A program made the translations under genes and the position numbers. Shown here one piece after another: positions 53,146-62,231 of a stretch of DNA of 64,000 nt. Below the pieces are notes generated by a model. The model did not search any database. It had not been told where the DNA came from and saw only the letters and a list, made by a program, of their open reading frames with translations. Source of the stretch: Polyangiaceae bacterium (GTDB lineage: Bacteria > Myxococcota_A > Polyangia > Polyangiales > Polyangiaceae); contig JADJXL010000015.1 of NCBI GenBank assembly GCA_016715885.1, positions 930,001-994,000 on the forward strand, in the 5' to 3' direction. How positions within the stretch are numbered: the first letter of the stretch is position 1; the number at the start of each line of letters is the position of its first letter.

Positions 53146-53239
53146 GTTGTTCTCCGATGGCGAGCGGGTAACAGTCGCGCAGAATGCCCGATGCGGCGGG
53201 CTTTGACAAGGCACGTGTCGCGAACGACCCGTGCTCGGG

Positions 53240-54577
53240 TCATCTTATGCCGTACTTTTTCAACTTCTCGTAAAGCGTTCGTAACCCAATTCCCAAATGC
53301 TCGGCGGCCTTTTTCCGATTCCCACCGCATTGTGCGAGCGCTCGGCGAATCGCGGTTTGCTCCGCCTCCTCCATGGTTGGAGCATCCGTTGCGACCGGCG
53401 CAGGCTTTTCATGGCTCGGACCATGGAGCACCCGTGTGATGTCGTCCAGCGTGAGCTTCGTGGATTCGGCGAGAATCGCGGCGCGTTCGAGCGCATTGCG
53501 CAATTCTCGTACGTTGCCTGGAAAATCTGCGGCAACGATGGCCCCACGCGCGCGCTCGTCGAGCGACAGACCTGGGCGCCCGAGATCGCGCGCAATGCGC
53601 GCAAGGAGCACGTCGGCCAAATGCGATACGTCCTCGGGTCGCTCGCGCAAAGGTGGCATGCGTACCGGAAAAACCGCCAAACGATGATAGAGATCCTCAC
53701 GAAATCGCCCCGTGTGGATTTCGCTCATCAAATCACGATTCGTCGCGGCAATGAAGCGGGCGTCTGCATCGATCGAGCACGTCCCGCCGACACGTTCGAA
53801 TCGCCGCTCCTGCAATACGCGCAAAAGCTTCGTTTGGAGCTCGAGCTTCATTTCGCCAATTTCGTCCAAGAAAAACGTTCCCCCCTCCGCAAGCTCGAGT
53901 TTGCCCCGTTTTTTCGCAATCGCCCCGGAGAACGCTCCCTTTTCGTGCCCAAATAATTCGCTTTCGAGCAATTGTTCCGAAAGCGTGGCGCAATTGACCG
54001 CGACAAACGGTCCTTTGGCCCGCTTGCTGTGCGCATGCAGGAATCGCGCGGCGACTTCTTTACCCGTGCCGCTTTCGCCAAGGAGCAGCACGGTCGCGTC
54101 CGTCGGAGCCACTTTTCGGAGCGCCGTTTCGACCTCTTGCATGACGCGAGACCCATAACCGAGCCGTGGGGGAGCGGATGCTTCGGCTACGTGCTCCTCG
54201 ATCGCATGAAGACCACGCCGTTCGAGCGCTCGGTCGACGACCAATCGAAGCGCAGCCGGGCTGGGGATTGGTTTTTCCAGGTAATCGAACGCCCCGAGTT
54301 TCATGGCCTCGACCGCGCCCGCAACGGAACCGTGCGCCGTGAGCACGACGACCTCCATTTCGGGCTGCTCGCGACGCGTGCGACGCACGAGCTCCATGCC
54401 GTCGATGCCTGGCATTTTGAGGTCCGTCACGAGCACATGAAATGCTCGAGAACCAAGGATGCGATACGCCATTTCTCCGTCCGCAGCTCGCTCCACCGTG
54501 TGCCCCGCAGCTTCGAGCGTATCGGACAAGAACTCACGCAGCCCCTCTTCGTCATCCACTACGAGAATCCGCGCCAT
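53240..54577 (-). CDS. NtrC-family sigma-54 activator
   Basis: The product is 445 residues. Receiver domain (1-120; acidic DDEE, phosphoacceptor D52 in LVTDLKMPG), AAA+ sigma-54 interaction domain (Walker A GESGTGKEV; GAFSGA in place of the usual GAFTGA; Walker B FFLDEIGEM), and a C-terminal Fis-type helix-turn-helix (KKAAEHLGIGLRTLYEKLKK). It would activate sigma-54 promoters when phosphorylated by the neighbouring histidine kinase. The Thr-to-Ser change in the GAFTGA loop occurs in some working activators but can weaken sigma-54 contact. ATG at 54577 has GAGGAAAG just upstream. The gene overlaps the kinase gene by 26 bases. Confidence 0.9.
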   Translation of the reverse strand: MARILVVDDEEGLREFLSDTLEAAGHTVERAADGEMAYRILGSRAFHVLVTDLKMPGIDGMELVRRTRREQPEMEVVVLTAHGSVAGAVEAMKLGAFDYLEKPIPSPAALRLVVDRALERRGLHAIEEHVAEASAPPRLGYGSRVMQEVETALRKVAPTDATVLLLGESGTGKEVAARFLHAHSKRAKGPFVAVNCATLSEQLLESELFGHEKGAFSGAIAKKRGKLELAEGGTFFLDEIGEMKLELQTKLLRVLQERRFERVGGTCSIDADARFIAATNRDLMSEIHTGRFREDLYHRLAVFPVRMPPLRERPEDVSHLADVLLARIARDLGRPGLSLDERARGAIVAADFPGNVRELRNALERAAILAESTKLTLDDITRVLHGPSHEKPAPVATDAPTMEEAEQTAIRRALAQCGGNRKKAAEHLGIGLRTLYEKLKKYGIR

Positions 54578-56006
54578 TGGCACTTTCCTCTCTGGTTCGC
54601 ATTCGCGGAATCGATATTTTGAGCTCGGCCCCGCCTTCGGTTTTGTTTCTCGCGCTTATCGTACCACCGTGCATGGAAACGATTCGACGGGCGACGGCAA
54701 GACCAAGCCCCACCCCCCGCGATTTCGTCGTAAAAAACGGTTCGAATACACTCTCCAAATCTTCCACTGGAAACCCCGGTCCATCGTCCTCGACCACGTA
54801 CACGAGGTTGTCCGAATCGACGCACACCCGGGCCTTGACCATTCCCTGTTTGGACGCCTGCAATGCATTTCGCAGCAAATTTTCGAGCACCTGACGCATG
54901 CGAATGGCATCGAGCGACCACATCGGAGGCGCATCATCCAATTCGAGCGCTATGGCAGGTGCAGCATCTTCGGCGGCGAGAAACAATAGCTCCGCCGGAT
55001 CCACTTCGGCACGTTCAATCGGACCTCCACGCGCAAAGTCGAGCAAGTTTTGCACGAGCCCCTGAAGCCGCAATGCCGCTTCGACGACGCGGTCGGCTTG
55101 CGAACGGGATCGACTTTCCGGCGATAACGATTCAGCTAAAAGCTGCGCATTGCCCTTGAGCGAAGCCAAAGGATTTTTGATTTCGTGTGCAAGCACCGCG
55201 CTCATCGTCCCGAGCGATGCAAGCCGTTCGGCTTGTGCCAGGCGCGTCCCGAGGGCCTCTTCGCGTTCGGCCCTTCGCCAAAGCACGACGGCAGCCAAAG
55301 CAAGCAATGCGGCCACGCCGGTCGACAAGAAAAACGTGATTCGAGCGCGCTGCGTGAGACCCGTGGCAAGAAGCGGCTCGAATTCGAACGCCATCGCAAA
55401 GAAGGGCGCCATGCCAGGTTCCCCGTCGAATGGCGGTCCATCTCCAGGCGGCGGATTGCCGTCGAATCCCGGCGGCGGAGGAAAACGCTTATGCGGCGGC
55501 GGAGACCTTGGAGGCCGAAACCCATCGGGTCGTCCGCGTGTCGGCGGCGGCCCTCCGGGCGGCAAGTGCACGATGATGCGATAAAGATTGCCAATGCGTG
55601 CGAGCATTCTACCATGTGGCCGACCGAGCGCTTTCGGCAATGGCTCACGAAATTCCCCCGCCATCACCTCGAATGTGCCTTCCGCATCGAATCGCCCGGC
55701 ACCTCGAAGACCACTTTCCGAATACGTATCGAGGACCGCTTGGAATGCGTGTTCCGGTCGGCGATTGCTGCTGAAATCGTGAAACGCTCGCAAATACAGC
55801 TCGCTTTGCCCTTCGCTCACCGTGTCCGTCAATGCTTCGGCATCGCGCCAGGCAAACCAGGTGGTCAATACGAGCGTCAGGCCAAGGAGGAGCGCAGTCG
55901 CGAGAATGCCGTGACGAGCGTAATTCTTCTGTCGTGGTGGCGTGACGACCCCGTCGGGCGGGTGCTCGAGGGCGCGTTTTTCAGAGGACGAGGACTTGCG
56001 GTACAT
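54552..56006 (-). CDS. Membrane histidine kinase with Pro-rich sensor loop
   Basis: The product is 484 residues. Two membrane segments (33-51 and 223-243) flank a periplasmic sensor of about 170 residues. The last 50 residues of the sensor (148-197) are extremely rich in Pro and Gly. The cytoplasmic part has the HisKA H-box VLAHEIKNPLASLKG with H274 and the ATPase motifs (NLLRNALQAS, VEDDGPGF, GVGLGLAVARRIV). It forms a two-component pair with the overlapping NtrC-type regulator downstream and is preceded by an exported protein gene only 7 bases away, which may be part of its signal. ATG at 56006 is used. Confidence 0.9.
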   Translation of the reverse strand: MYRKSSSSEKRALEHPPDGVVTPPRQKNYARHGILATALLLGLTLVLTTWFAWRDAEALTDTVSEGQSELYLRAFHDFSSNRRPEHAFQAVLDTYSESGLRGAGRFDAEGTFEVMAGEFREPLPKALGRPHGRMLARIGNLYRIIVHLPPGGPPPTRGRPDGFRPPRSPPPHKRFPPPPGFDGNPPPGDGPPFDGEPGMAPFFAMAFEFEPLLATGLTQRARITFFLSTGVAALLALAAVVLWRRAEREEALGTRLAQAERLASLGTMSAVLAHEIKNPLASLKGNAQLLAESLSPESRSRSQADRVVEAALRLQGLVQNLLDFARGGPIERAEVDPAELLFLAAEDAAPAIALELDDAPPMWSLDAIRMRQVLENLLRNALQASKQGMVKARVCVDSDNLVYVVEDDGPGFPVEDLESVFEPFFTTKSRGVGLGLAVARRIVSMHGGTISARNKTEGGAELKISIPRMRTREESANGADSRSG

Positions 56007-56013
56007 GGTGGCA

Positions 56014-56844
56014 TCAGGGAGATTGCAAATCGACCGTCATTTTGGCGTCCAGGATGATGTTGTCCAAAATCGTGTCGGCAATGATCGCATCCGAATCCAC
56101 CTCGAATTCGATATCGTCGAAGATCGTGCCAAGCGCCACGTCGATACCAATCCATGTGAAATGCACGGACGGTTCCGCGGCAGCGGCTTCGAATACGTTT
56201 GGCTCAGCGATGGATTGTAGGTTGACGAAAACTCCGGCTGGCCACCACGTATCGACGAGCAGCGGGCCACTCGCGCCGCCACGCTCCCACGTCCCCGCGA
56301 AAAAAACACTTCGATTCGACATGTCGAACCCACCCTTCGCCACTGCACCCTCCATGCCGCGTGCGACGAGCCAATAGACTTGGCAATAACGCGCAGGTTC
56401 GAATGCATTCGCCCCAATTTCATTGGCTTTCGGCTGCACCATGTCCGAAATGGCAAGCGTCTCCATCGACGACGGGTCGGTTTCTTCCTCGTGCGCGAAT
56501 GCCGAAGTTATCGACAATCCGAAAAACGAAGTTGTTTCAATAGGTTCCGACGGGCAAGGCACGAGCGCCACGCGATGCAAAACGAGGTGCCCCGCATCGA
56601 CGTGCACGCGATAACCAAGGTTCGTCGTAACCGAAAAACCGCCATTCGAGTCGAATTCGACGCCCTCTGTATCGTACCCCAACGTCCACGTCGCCGCCGA
56701 GAGGACCACGCCATGTTCCGCCGTCTCGATCGCATTCGAAGGAATTTCCCCGTTCGGCTCTCGTATCGCGCAATGCGGCGTGGCGAGCAACGCGAAGGCA
56801 AATCCTATCGTTGGCAATAGCCGAGACATCCATTGGCGCAGCAT
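56014..56844 (-). CDS. Exported protein of unknown function in the YHYH/two-component operon
   Basis: The product is 276 residues. A signal peptide (LLPTIGFAFALLATPHC) is followed by a beta-rich extracellular part with strand patterns such as NLGYRVHVDAGHLVLHRVAL, and an acidic C-terminus (FDDIEFEVDSDAI). The Cys after the hydrophobic stretch may be a lipoprotein site but the lipobox is poor. I do not recognise the family. ATG at 56844 has GAGG 8 bases upstream. It sits between the YHYH lipoprotein and the histidine kinase with gaps of 28 and 7 bases, so it is probably part of what this sensing system detects or controls. Confidence 0.65.
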   Translation of the reverse strand: MLRQWMSRLLPTIGFAFALLATPHCAIREPNGEIPSNAIETAEHGVVLSAATWTLGYDTEGVEFDSNGGFSVTTNLGYRVHVDAGHLVLHRVALVPCPSEPIETTSFFGLSITSAFAHEEETDPSSMETLAISDMVQPKANEIGANAFEPARYCQVYWLVARGMEGAVAKGGFDMSNRSVFFAGTWERGGASGPLLVDTWWPAGVFVNLQSIAEPNVFEAAAAEPSVHFTWIGIDVALGTIFDDIEFEVDSDAIIADTILDNIILDAKMTVDLQSP

Positions 56845-56872
56845 GGCGTGATCCTCGAGCATGGCTACACCA

Positions 56873-58033
56873 TCACGGTCCGCACACGCCGTTTTGGCAG
56901 GAAAGCTGCATACCCATTGGGCCCGGAGGACAATCCGCATTGGTTTGGCACGTTGGAATGCAGAGCATCCCCATCGGGGTTTGTCCGCACGTGCAACCCA
57001 TCGACCCTTGCGGGCAGTCGCTCAACATGCAATCCGCGGCGTTCATGCACGCCTTCGGACCCATTTGCATTCCACCGTCGCCGCCCGGCATCCCCATGCC
57101 CGCACCATTGGGCGTTCCACGGAAACAGCCCAAAACATACGGGAATTGCTCCGTGACGTGATAATGGTATTTGCCATCGGGCCCCGTGTGACCATTACAT
57201 TCGTCGAGGTACGCATTGTCCCCTGGATGCTCGCTCCACGTGTACGCGTCCCACGCATTCGTCTTCGGATTGCCCGTCTGCGCATACCCGCTCTTGACGG
57301 TCACGATTGAACTGCACCCCGTATCGGCACATTCGCGCGAACCATAAATGGGGAAACCATCGAGCGCCCACCCAAGAACGGGCGATGCTTTCGTCGCATC
57401 AGGATCGGCATTCGTCCACGGCTCACTCACGAGCCCCGATTGCGTGAGGCACTTTTCGAGCATCGAATGGTAATGATACCGGTCCGCCGTATGACCCAAA
57501 CACGGATCCATGATGCCATTGTAAATAGGATCGCCGTACGCTTCGGCCGCCGGCTGGGCCCCTTCGTTCGGCCCGAATATCGGCATACCATTGACCGCAA
57601 AAGCCACCGTCCCCAAAAGCGGAAGGTCCGTCGTCGTCGCCGCCATCTGCGGCTCGAGCACAATTTCGTAATGCTGATTCGTCACGACCAGCGGATTTGG
57701 CGTAATCGGTACGAATTGATAATGCGGCATTCCGTTGGTGTCGACGACGAAATGCGTGGCCGTGCACGCTCCAGATAGCGAGGGCTTGTCGTAATTCGCG
57801 CCAGCTCCCGGCGCCTTCGTCACATCGAGCAGCGTTTGCGCCTGCCAACACGCGTCCGAACCCCCACCCGTGCCACCATTACCTGCCGATCCACCCGACC
57901 CACCCTCGCCAGCACCACCCCCCGATCCCGAGGGCTGCTGATTGGTGTTATTCGACGAACAGGCCGGTGCAAGAAGTGCGAACGTCAGCAAACAAAAGCC
58001 GGGCGCGGTGAGCGCAAGACGAGAAAGGCGCAT
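56873..58033 (-). CDS. YHYH-domain lipoprotein with Cys/Met-rich C-terminus
   Basis: The product is 386 residues. Lipobox LLAPAC, then a Gly/Ser linker (about 30-60). The YHYH domain covers about 70-320 and has both diagnostic motifs, DRYHYHSML and GKYHYHVTEQ, with conserved cysteines. The C-terminus (about 325-386) has ten cysteines, several Met, and Gly-rich spacers; disulfide-rich repeats like this are common in myxobacterial surface proteins and could also bind metal. The function of YHYH domains is unknown. ATG at 58033 has GAGGAG about 6 bases upstream. It is the first gene of a run with an exported protein, histidine kinase and NtrC-type regulator. Confidence 0.8.
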   Translation of the reverse strand: MRLSRLALTAPGFCLLTFALLAPACSSNNTNQQPSGSGGGAGEGGSGGSAGNGGTGGGSDACWQAQTLLDVTKAPGAGANYDKPSLSGACTATHFVVDTNGMPHYQFVPITPNPLVVTNQHYEIVLEPQMAATTTDLPLLGTVAFAVNGMPIFGPNEGAQPAAEAYGDPIYNGIMDPCLGHTADRYHYHSMLEKCLTQSGLVSEPWTNADPDATKASPVLGWALDGFPIYGSRECADTGCSSIVTVKSGYAQTGNPKTNAWDAYTWSEHPGDNAYLDECNGHTGPDGKYHYHVTEQFPYVLGCFRGTPNGAGMGMPGGDGGMQMGPKACMNAADCMLSDCPQGSMGCTCGQTPMGMLCIPTCQTNADCPPGPMGMQLSCQNGVCGP

Positions 58034-58146
58034 GGTGTTCTCCTCGATGAAAAGGTCGACCGAGTCGAGCAGCACACCGCGTGCCACTGCCCCACACATG
58101 CCATTCTACGCCGTTCATTCGCAAAAATGAATCGCTTCGCCATTCA

Positions 58147-58188
58147 CGACTGCGGATTTCGCACGTGATGCTGCAATATCCGCAGTCG
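58147..58188. promoter_or_regulatory. Perfect 11-bp inverted repeat upstream of the YHYH operon
   Basis: CGACTGCGGAT (58147-58157) and ATCCGCAGTCG (58178-58188) with a 20-base spacer, between the mutL stop (58221) and the YHYH gene start (58033). No T-tract follows on the minus strand, so it is not a simple terminator for mutL; it could be an operator or activator site. Confidence 0.45.
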
Positions 58189-58220
58189 GATGCACGCAGT
58201 AAGAAGAATCACGAACGAGG

Positions 58221-60272
58221 CTACCGGCGCCCTACTTTTTGTTCGAGCTCCGACCAACGGATCTTCATGACGACCGGACGACCGTGAGGACAATGACCTG
58301 CAAAGTCGACGTCATCGAGCGAGTGTAACAGGGCCTGCGCTTCTTCGGGCGCAAGTGGATCGCCTGCACGAACCGAACCATGACAAGCCATCGTGGCGAG
58401 CGCCAAGTCGACTGCACCGGAAAATGCGCGTTCGCCCACGCGCGAAAGCTCGGCCAATAAATCTCGCAAAAGCACGACTGGAGAAGCTCGGCCCGCGAGA
58501 ATTTGCGGCACCGCAATGATCGCAGCTTCGCGTGGGCCTCGCAGGGATACGTCGAGCCCCGTGCGAACGATATCGTCTTGCGCCTCTTCGATGATGGCCG
58601 CTTCGTCCGCCGTAATGGTCACCATTTCCGGAATGAGCAGCCGCTGCGATGCCACAGCTCGCGTTTCATAGGCTTTGCGCAATCTGTCGAAGGTGACTCG
58701 TTCGGCCGCCGCGTGCTGATCGATCACGTACATACCATCGGGTCCTTCGCACACCAAAAACGTGAGACGCATTTGGGCGACGAACGAAAGCGCGCCGAAT
58801 GCGGCCGGTCTATCCGTCGTTTGACGTTCGAGCGCGGCTGCATAAGAAATGGGTTTTGCTGGCATTTCGGCTGCGGGGATCGGCGCAGGCGCAGCGGTTT
58901 CCGTCGTTTTGGTTGTGGCCGATGAAAATGGTCCGGGGACGTCGGCGACGAGCCCCCAAGGATCGGGTTCGGAAGAAACCGTGGCGAGCGCTCGTGCAGG
59001 TTGTCCGGAAATACCATTGGAATCGGTCTTGGGTTTATCCACAACCTCCCGGCCCGAGCCGTTCCAATTCGTCGAACCTTTGGGTTTTTCCTCGGCGGGG
59101 CGCTGCTTTCGCTCGCCGAACGGTAGCGGTACCGTCGATCCCACCGGCAAGGGCTCGTGTTTCACGGGCGGCGGTAAATCCAATGGATTGGCCAATTTTT
59201 CCGCCGCTGCCAATTGCGCTGCTTCCACCCGAGCTTCGCGCCCTTTTTGATACATCGACCACGCATGCGCTCCGGGCGCGGGCAAACCGAATGCGCGAGC
59301 GAGCGGGAGCGCAATGATTTGGTAGAGCGCGTCTTGAATGGCTCTACTATCCGCAAAACGCACCTCGGCTTTTTGCGGATGCACGTTCACGTCCACGTAA
59401 TCCGGCGGCAAATCGATATGGACGACACCCACGGGATATCGACCTGCATCGAGCACGCTGCCATAAGCATTGGCAACCATACGCGCCAAAGTGCGATCTT
59501 TGACGGGACGACCATTGACGAAAAAAAGCAACCGCGTCGCACCTGCGCGAGCCCGTTCGGGGCGCGACAGAAATGCCTCCACCGAAAGAGGCCCTCGTTC
59601 GCCCATGCACGTGGCGAGTGGTTCGTCGTCAAATACGTCTCGCGCCCGCTCTTCGCGACTTTCAGCGCGCAGCCATTCACGCGCAACGCGCCCGTCGCGC
59701 GAAAGGACGAACGTGACCTCGGGACGGCATAGCGCTGCGGCTTCCACGACATCCGTCACGTGCGCGCTTTCGGTGCTCACCGCGCGCAAAAACTTGCGCC
59801 GCGCCGGCACGTTGTAAAACAAATCCCGCACCTCGACGCTCGTTCCGACGGCCACGCCGCACGGCGATACCTCCGCGACGCCGCCTCCTTCAATGCGTAC
59901 GAGCGTTCCTTCGACATCGGCTCGCGTGCGTGTGCGAAGCGAAAAACGACTCACGCTCGCGATGCTCGGAAGCGCTTCACCTCGAAACCCGAAGCTTTGA
60001 ATCGCACGAAGATCATCGATCGATTGAATCTTGCTCGTCGCATGTCGCACGATCGCAAGCTGCGCATCGGCGCGCGGCATACCATCGCCGTCGTCCGATA
60101 CGCGCACGAGCACCACGCCGCCCCCTTCGATGTCCACGCGCACGCGACGCGCACGTGCATCGAGCGCGTTTTCGACGAGCTCTTTGACGACGCTCGCAGG
60201 ACGTTCGACGACTTCACCCGCTGCAATCTGATTGGCTAAATCGTCCGGTAAAACCCGCACCTTGCCAAGCAT
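58221..60272 (-). CDS. mutL: DNA mismatch repair protein MutL
   Basis: The product is 683 residues. The N-terminal GHKL ATPase has ELVENALDA, DDGDGM and GFRGEALPSIASV; a Pro/Ser-rich linker follows; the C-terminal dimerisation domain carries DQHAAAERVTFD (D518), ACHGSVRAG and CPHGRP. These match the endonuclease-type MutL motifs (DQHA(X)2E(X)4E and partners), with the last Glu changed to Asp. Endonuclease MutL nicks the new strand in bacteria without MutH. ATG at 60272 fits the family start (LPDDLANQIAAGEVVERPAS); a GTG at 60281 overlapping the upstream stop is possible. It is 5 bases downstream of a membrane-protein gene on the same strand. Confidence 0.95.
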   Translation of the reverse strand: MLGKVRVLPDDLANQIAAGEVVERPASVVKELVENALDARARRVRVDIEGGGVVLVRVSDDGDGMPRADAQLAIVRHATSKIQSIDDLRAIQSFGFRGEALPSIASVSRFSLRTRTRADVEGTLVRIEGGGVAEVSPCGVAVGTSVEVRDLFYNVPARRKFLRAVSTESAHVTDVVEAAALCRPEVTFVLSRDGRVAREWLRAESREERARDVFDDEPLATCMGERGPLSVEAFLSRPERARAGATRLLFFVNGRPVKDRTLARMVANAYGSVLDAGRYPVGVVHIDLPPDYVDVNVHPQKAEVRFADSRAIQDALYQIIALPLARAFGLPAPGAHAWSMYQKGREARVEAAQLAAAEKLANPLDLPPPVKHEPLPVGSTVPLPFGERKQRPAEEKPKGSTNWNGSGREVVDKPKTDSNGISGQPARALATVSSEPDPWGLVADVPGPFSSATTKTTETAAPAPIPAAEMPAKPISYAAALERQTTDRPAAFGALSFVAQMRLTFLVCEGPDGMYVIDQHAAAERVTFDRLRKAYETRAVASQRLLIPEMVTITADEAAIIEEAQDDIVRTGLDVSLRGPREAAIIAVPQILAGRASPVVLLRDLLAELSRVGERAFSGAVDLALATMACHGSVRAGDPLAPEEAQALLHSLDDVDFAGHCPHGRPVVMKIRWSELEQKVGRR

Positions 60273-60277
60273 TTCGC

Positions 60278-60964
60278 TCACGGCTCCTCGGCATCCTCGG
60301 TCGCCGCTGCGACCGCATCGAAGAACGCTTTCGTTCGCGTCGTCATGAGCGCAAGTGCACCAAGGACGAGCGCTCCGACGCCGAAGAGTGCAAACGAAAC
60401 TCGGCTCAGCCACAGCATCGCCGACTTGCTCAACATCGCCGACATGAGCTGCACGGTCTGAGGCGGCTCGGACGCTAGCAGCTTGGGCAAGAGGTGATGC
60501 ACGCTGCCCATGACGTCGACGACTGCGTATCGAGTCTCGCGCAAGAGCCAAAACGTCGCGGACGCGAGCGCGGCGTAGGCCAGGTGCGCTTGGATTGCGA
60601 GCATGCGCGAACCTGGACGACCACTCATCGCCATCGCACTCGTGATGACGAGCAGGACCGACAAGATGAGTTTGCCCACGGTGAGCGGAAAGGCGACTTT
60701 TGCCGCTTCACCGAGCGCTCTCATGTGCGCGGCATTGAGCAAGTATCCCAGAGCTTCCAGAGGTTCGCTCGATTCGCTGAGACCTCGAACGAGCGGCTGG
60801 ATGTCCGGCAAGTTGTTTTCCCGCAGGAAAAGCAGCGTGGAGAAGGAATCCGACAAGCCTCGGACACCGACGAGCCACGAGCTGACCATGGCCAGGATCA
60901 GGTACCAGGGCCTGATCGTGCGCTGGGCAGAAAGGGGGGCAGGAGGCGGCGCGGACGTGCTCAC
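60278..60964 (-). CDS. Membrane protein of unknown function
   Basis: The product is 228 residues with four hydrophobic segments (about 20-38, 93-112, 122-142, 190-210) and short polar loops; the Pro-rich N-terminus (STSAPPPAPLS) is likely cytoplasmic. I do not recognise a family. Start is GTG at 60964. Its stop lies just before mutL, and the two are probably cotranscribed, but a functional link is not implied. It is divergent from the sigma-factor gene. Confidence 0.65.
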   Translation of the reverse strand: MSTSAPPPAPLSAQRTIRPWYLILAMVSSWLVGVRGLSDSFSTLLFLRENNLPDIQPLVRGLSESSEPLEALGYLLNAAHMRALGEAAKVAFPLTVGKLILSVLLVITSAMAMSGRPGSRMLAIQAHLAYAALASATFWLLRETRYAVVDVMGSVHHLLPKLLASEPPQTVQLMSAMLSKSAMLWLSRVSFALFGVGALVLGALALMTTRTKAFFDAVAAATEDAEEP

Positions 60965-61061
60965 GAACGGAGCGCTCTAGCACGTTCCTGCGGCCTCGCG
61001 AACGGTCAGCTAGCGCGCGAGGGTGAACGTGTACTAAGAAAGTTTGCGAGAGGTAAATCGG

Positions 61062-62228
61062 GTGCCCACGAAGAAGAGCGAGCCGCGCACGAAAACGAAG
61101 AAAGCAGCGGCGGACGGGACGGATGGTCGAGGCAAACGGGCCGCAGCAAAGGCCGAGGCTGCCACGGCAAAAGCCGCGCCGCGGGCCGAACCTGCGCCCG
61201 CGCCGGCGGAGGCTCACGAGGACGATGCCGACAAGTCCGAAGGCGAACCCGACGTCATCGAAGTCGCGGGAGAAATCGTCGATGGCGACCTGGAGCTCGG
61301 TGCAGAGGACGTGGGCGATGTCGAAGTCGTCGCACCACGGCCCATCACTGCATCGCGCAGCAGCGATGTCGCGCTCTCACGCACCGATCCTCTCCAAGCC
61401 TATCTTCGCGAAGTTCAACGCCATTCGCTGCTCACGCCCGAAGAAGAGCAAAAGCTGACGCGGCACTACGTCGAAACGCAAGACGTCAAGACCGCAGCGC
61501 GGCTCGTCACGGCAAACCTGCGCCTCGTCGTGAAGCTCGCATACGAGTATCGCCGTGCCTACAAGAACATCATGGACCTCATCCAAGAGGGCAACATCGG
61601 GCTGATGCAGGCGGTCAAACGCTACGATCCGTACCGCGGCGTCAAGCTCAGCTCGTACGCGGCGTGGTGGATACGCGCGTACATTTTGCGGTTCATCCTG
61701 AACAACTGGCGCCTGGTAAAACTCGGAACGACCCAAGCGCAGCGCAAGCTTTTCTTCAACCTCAACAAGGAAAAAGCCAAGCTCGCCGCGATGGGCATCG
61801 AGCCGACGGCGGCCGAAATTGCCAAGCGTTTGTCCGTCGACGAAAGCGAAGTCGTCGACATGGATCGGCGCCTGTCGAGTGGTGAAGCGTCGCTCGATGC
61901 GCCCGTAGGGGACAGCGAAGGTCGTGCGGTTTCACGCATCGATCTCATGCCTTCGTCCGCGAGTGGTCCCGACGCGGCGTTCGAATCGCAAGAGATGGAT
62001 CGCATGGTTCGCGAGCGGCTCGACACGTTCCGCAAAACGCTCACGGGCAAAGACGTCATCATCTTCGACAAACGCATGTCCGCGGACGAACCCGTCACGT
62101 TGCAAGAGCTTGGCGACGAGTTCGGGGTGTCGCGTGAACGCGTGAGGCAGCTCGAAGCGCGCCTTGCATCGAAGCTGCGCGCGTACCTCAAGGAAGAGCT
62201 TGGTGACGCCGTGGGCCTCGAAGGCTGA
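61062..62228 (+). CDS. RpoH-type (sigma-32-like) sigma factor with long N-terminal extension
   Basis: The product is 388 residues. The first 105 are an Ala/Lys- then Asp/Glu-rich extension. The sigma core follows: region 1.2 (DPLQAYLREVQRHSLLTPEE), region 2 (LRLVVKLAYEYRRAYKNIMD, then LSSYAAWWIRAYI), the RpoH-box QRKLFFNLNK, and region 4 (LGDEFGVSRERVRQLEARL). The RpoH box separates it from RpoD and places it with sigma-32, like SigB/SigC of Myxococcus. It would direct RNA polymerase to stress or developmental promoters. GTG at 61062 has GAGAGG 8 bases upstream, better than the earlier TTG. The next gene begins 3 bases after its stop. Confidence 0.85.
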   Translation: MPTKKSEPRTKTKKAAADGTDGRGKRAAAKAEAATAKAAPRAEPAPAPAEAHEDDADKSEGEPDVIEVAGEIVDGDLELGAEDVGDVEVVAPRPITASRSSDVALSRTDPLQAYLREVQRHSLLTPEEEQKLTRHYVETQDVKTAARLVTANLRLVVKLAYEYRRAYKNIMDLIQEGNIGLMQAVKRYDPYRGVKLSSYAAWWIRAYILRFILNNWRLVKLGTTQAQRKLFFNLNKEKAKLAAMGIEPTAAEIAKRLSVDESEVVDMDRRLSSGEASLDAPVGDSEGRAVSRIDLMPSSASGPDAAFESQEMDRMVRERLDTFRKTLTGKDVIIFDKRMSADEPVTLQELGDEFGVSRERVRQLEARLASKLRAYLKEELGDAVGLEG

Positions 62229-62231
62229 CGC

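Noticed and set aside
60494..61885. 463-codon plus-strand frame across the membrane protein and sigma-factor genes
   Set aside because: Extremely Arg-rich, crosses two genes with clear coding signals, and overlaps the sigma-factor frame.
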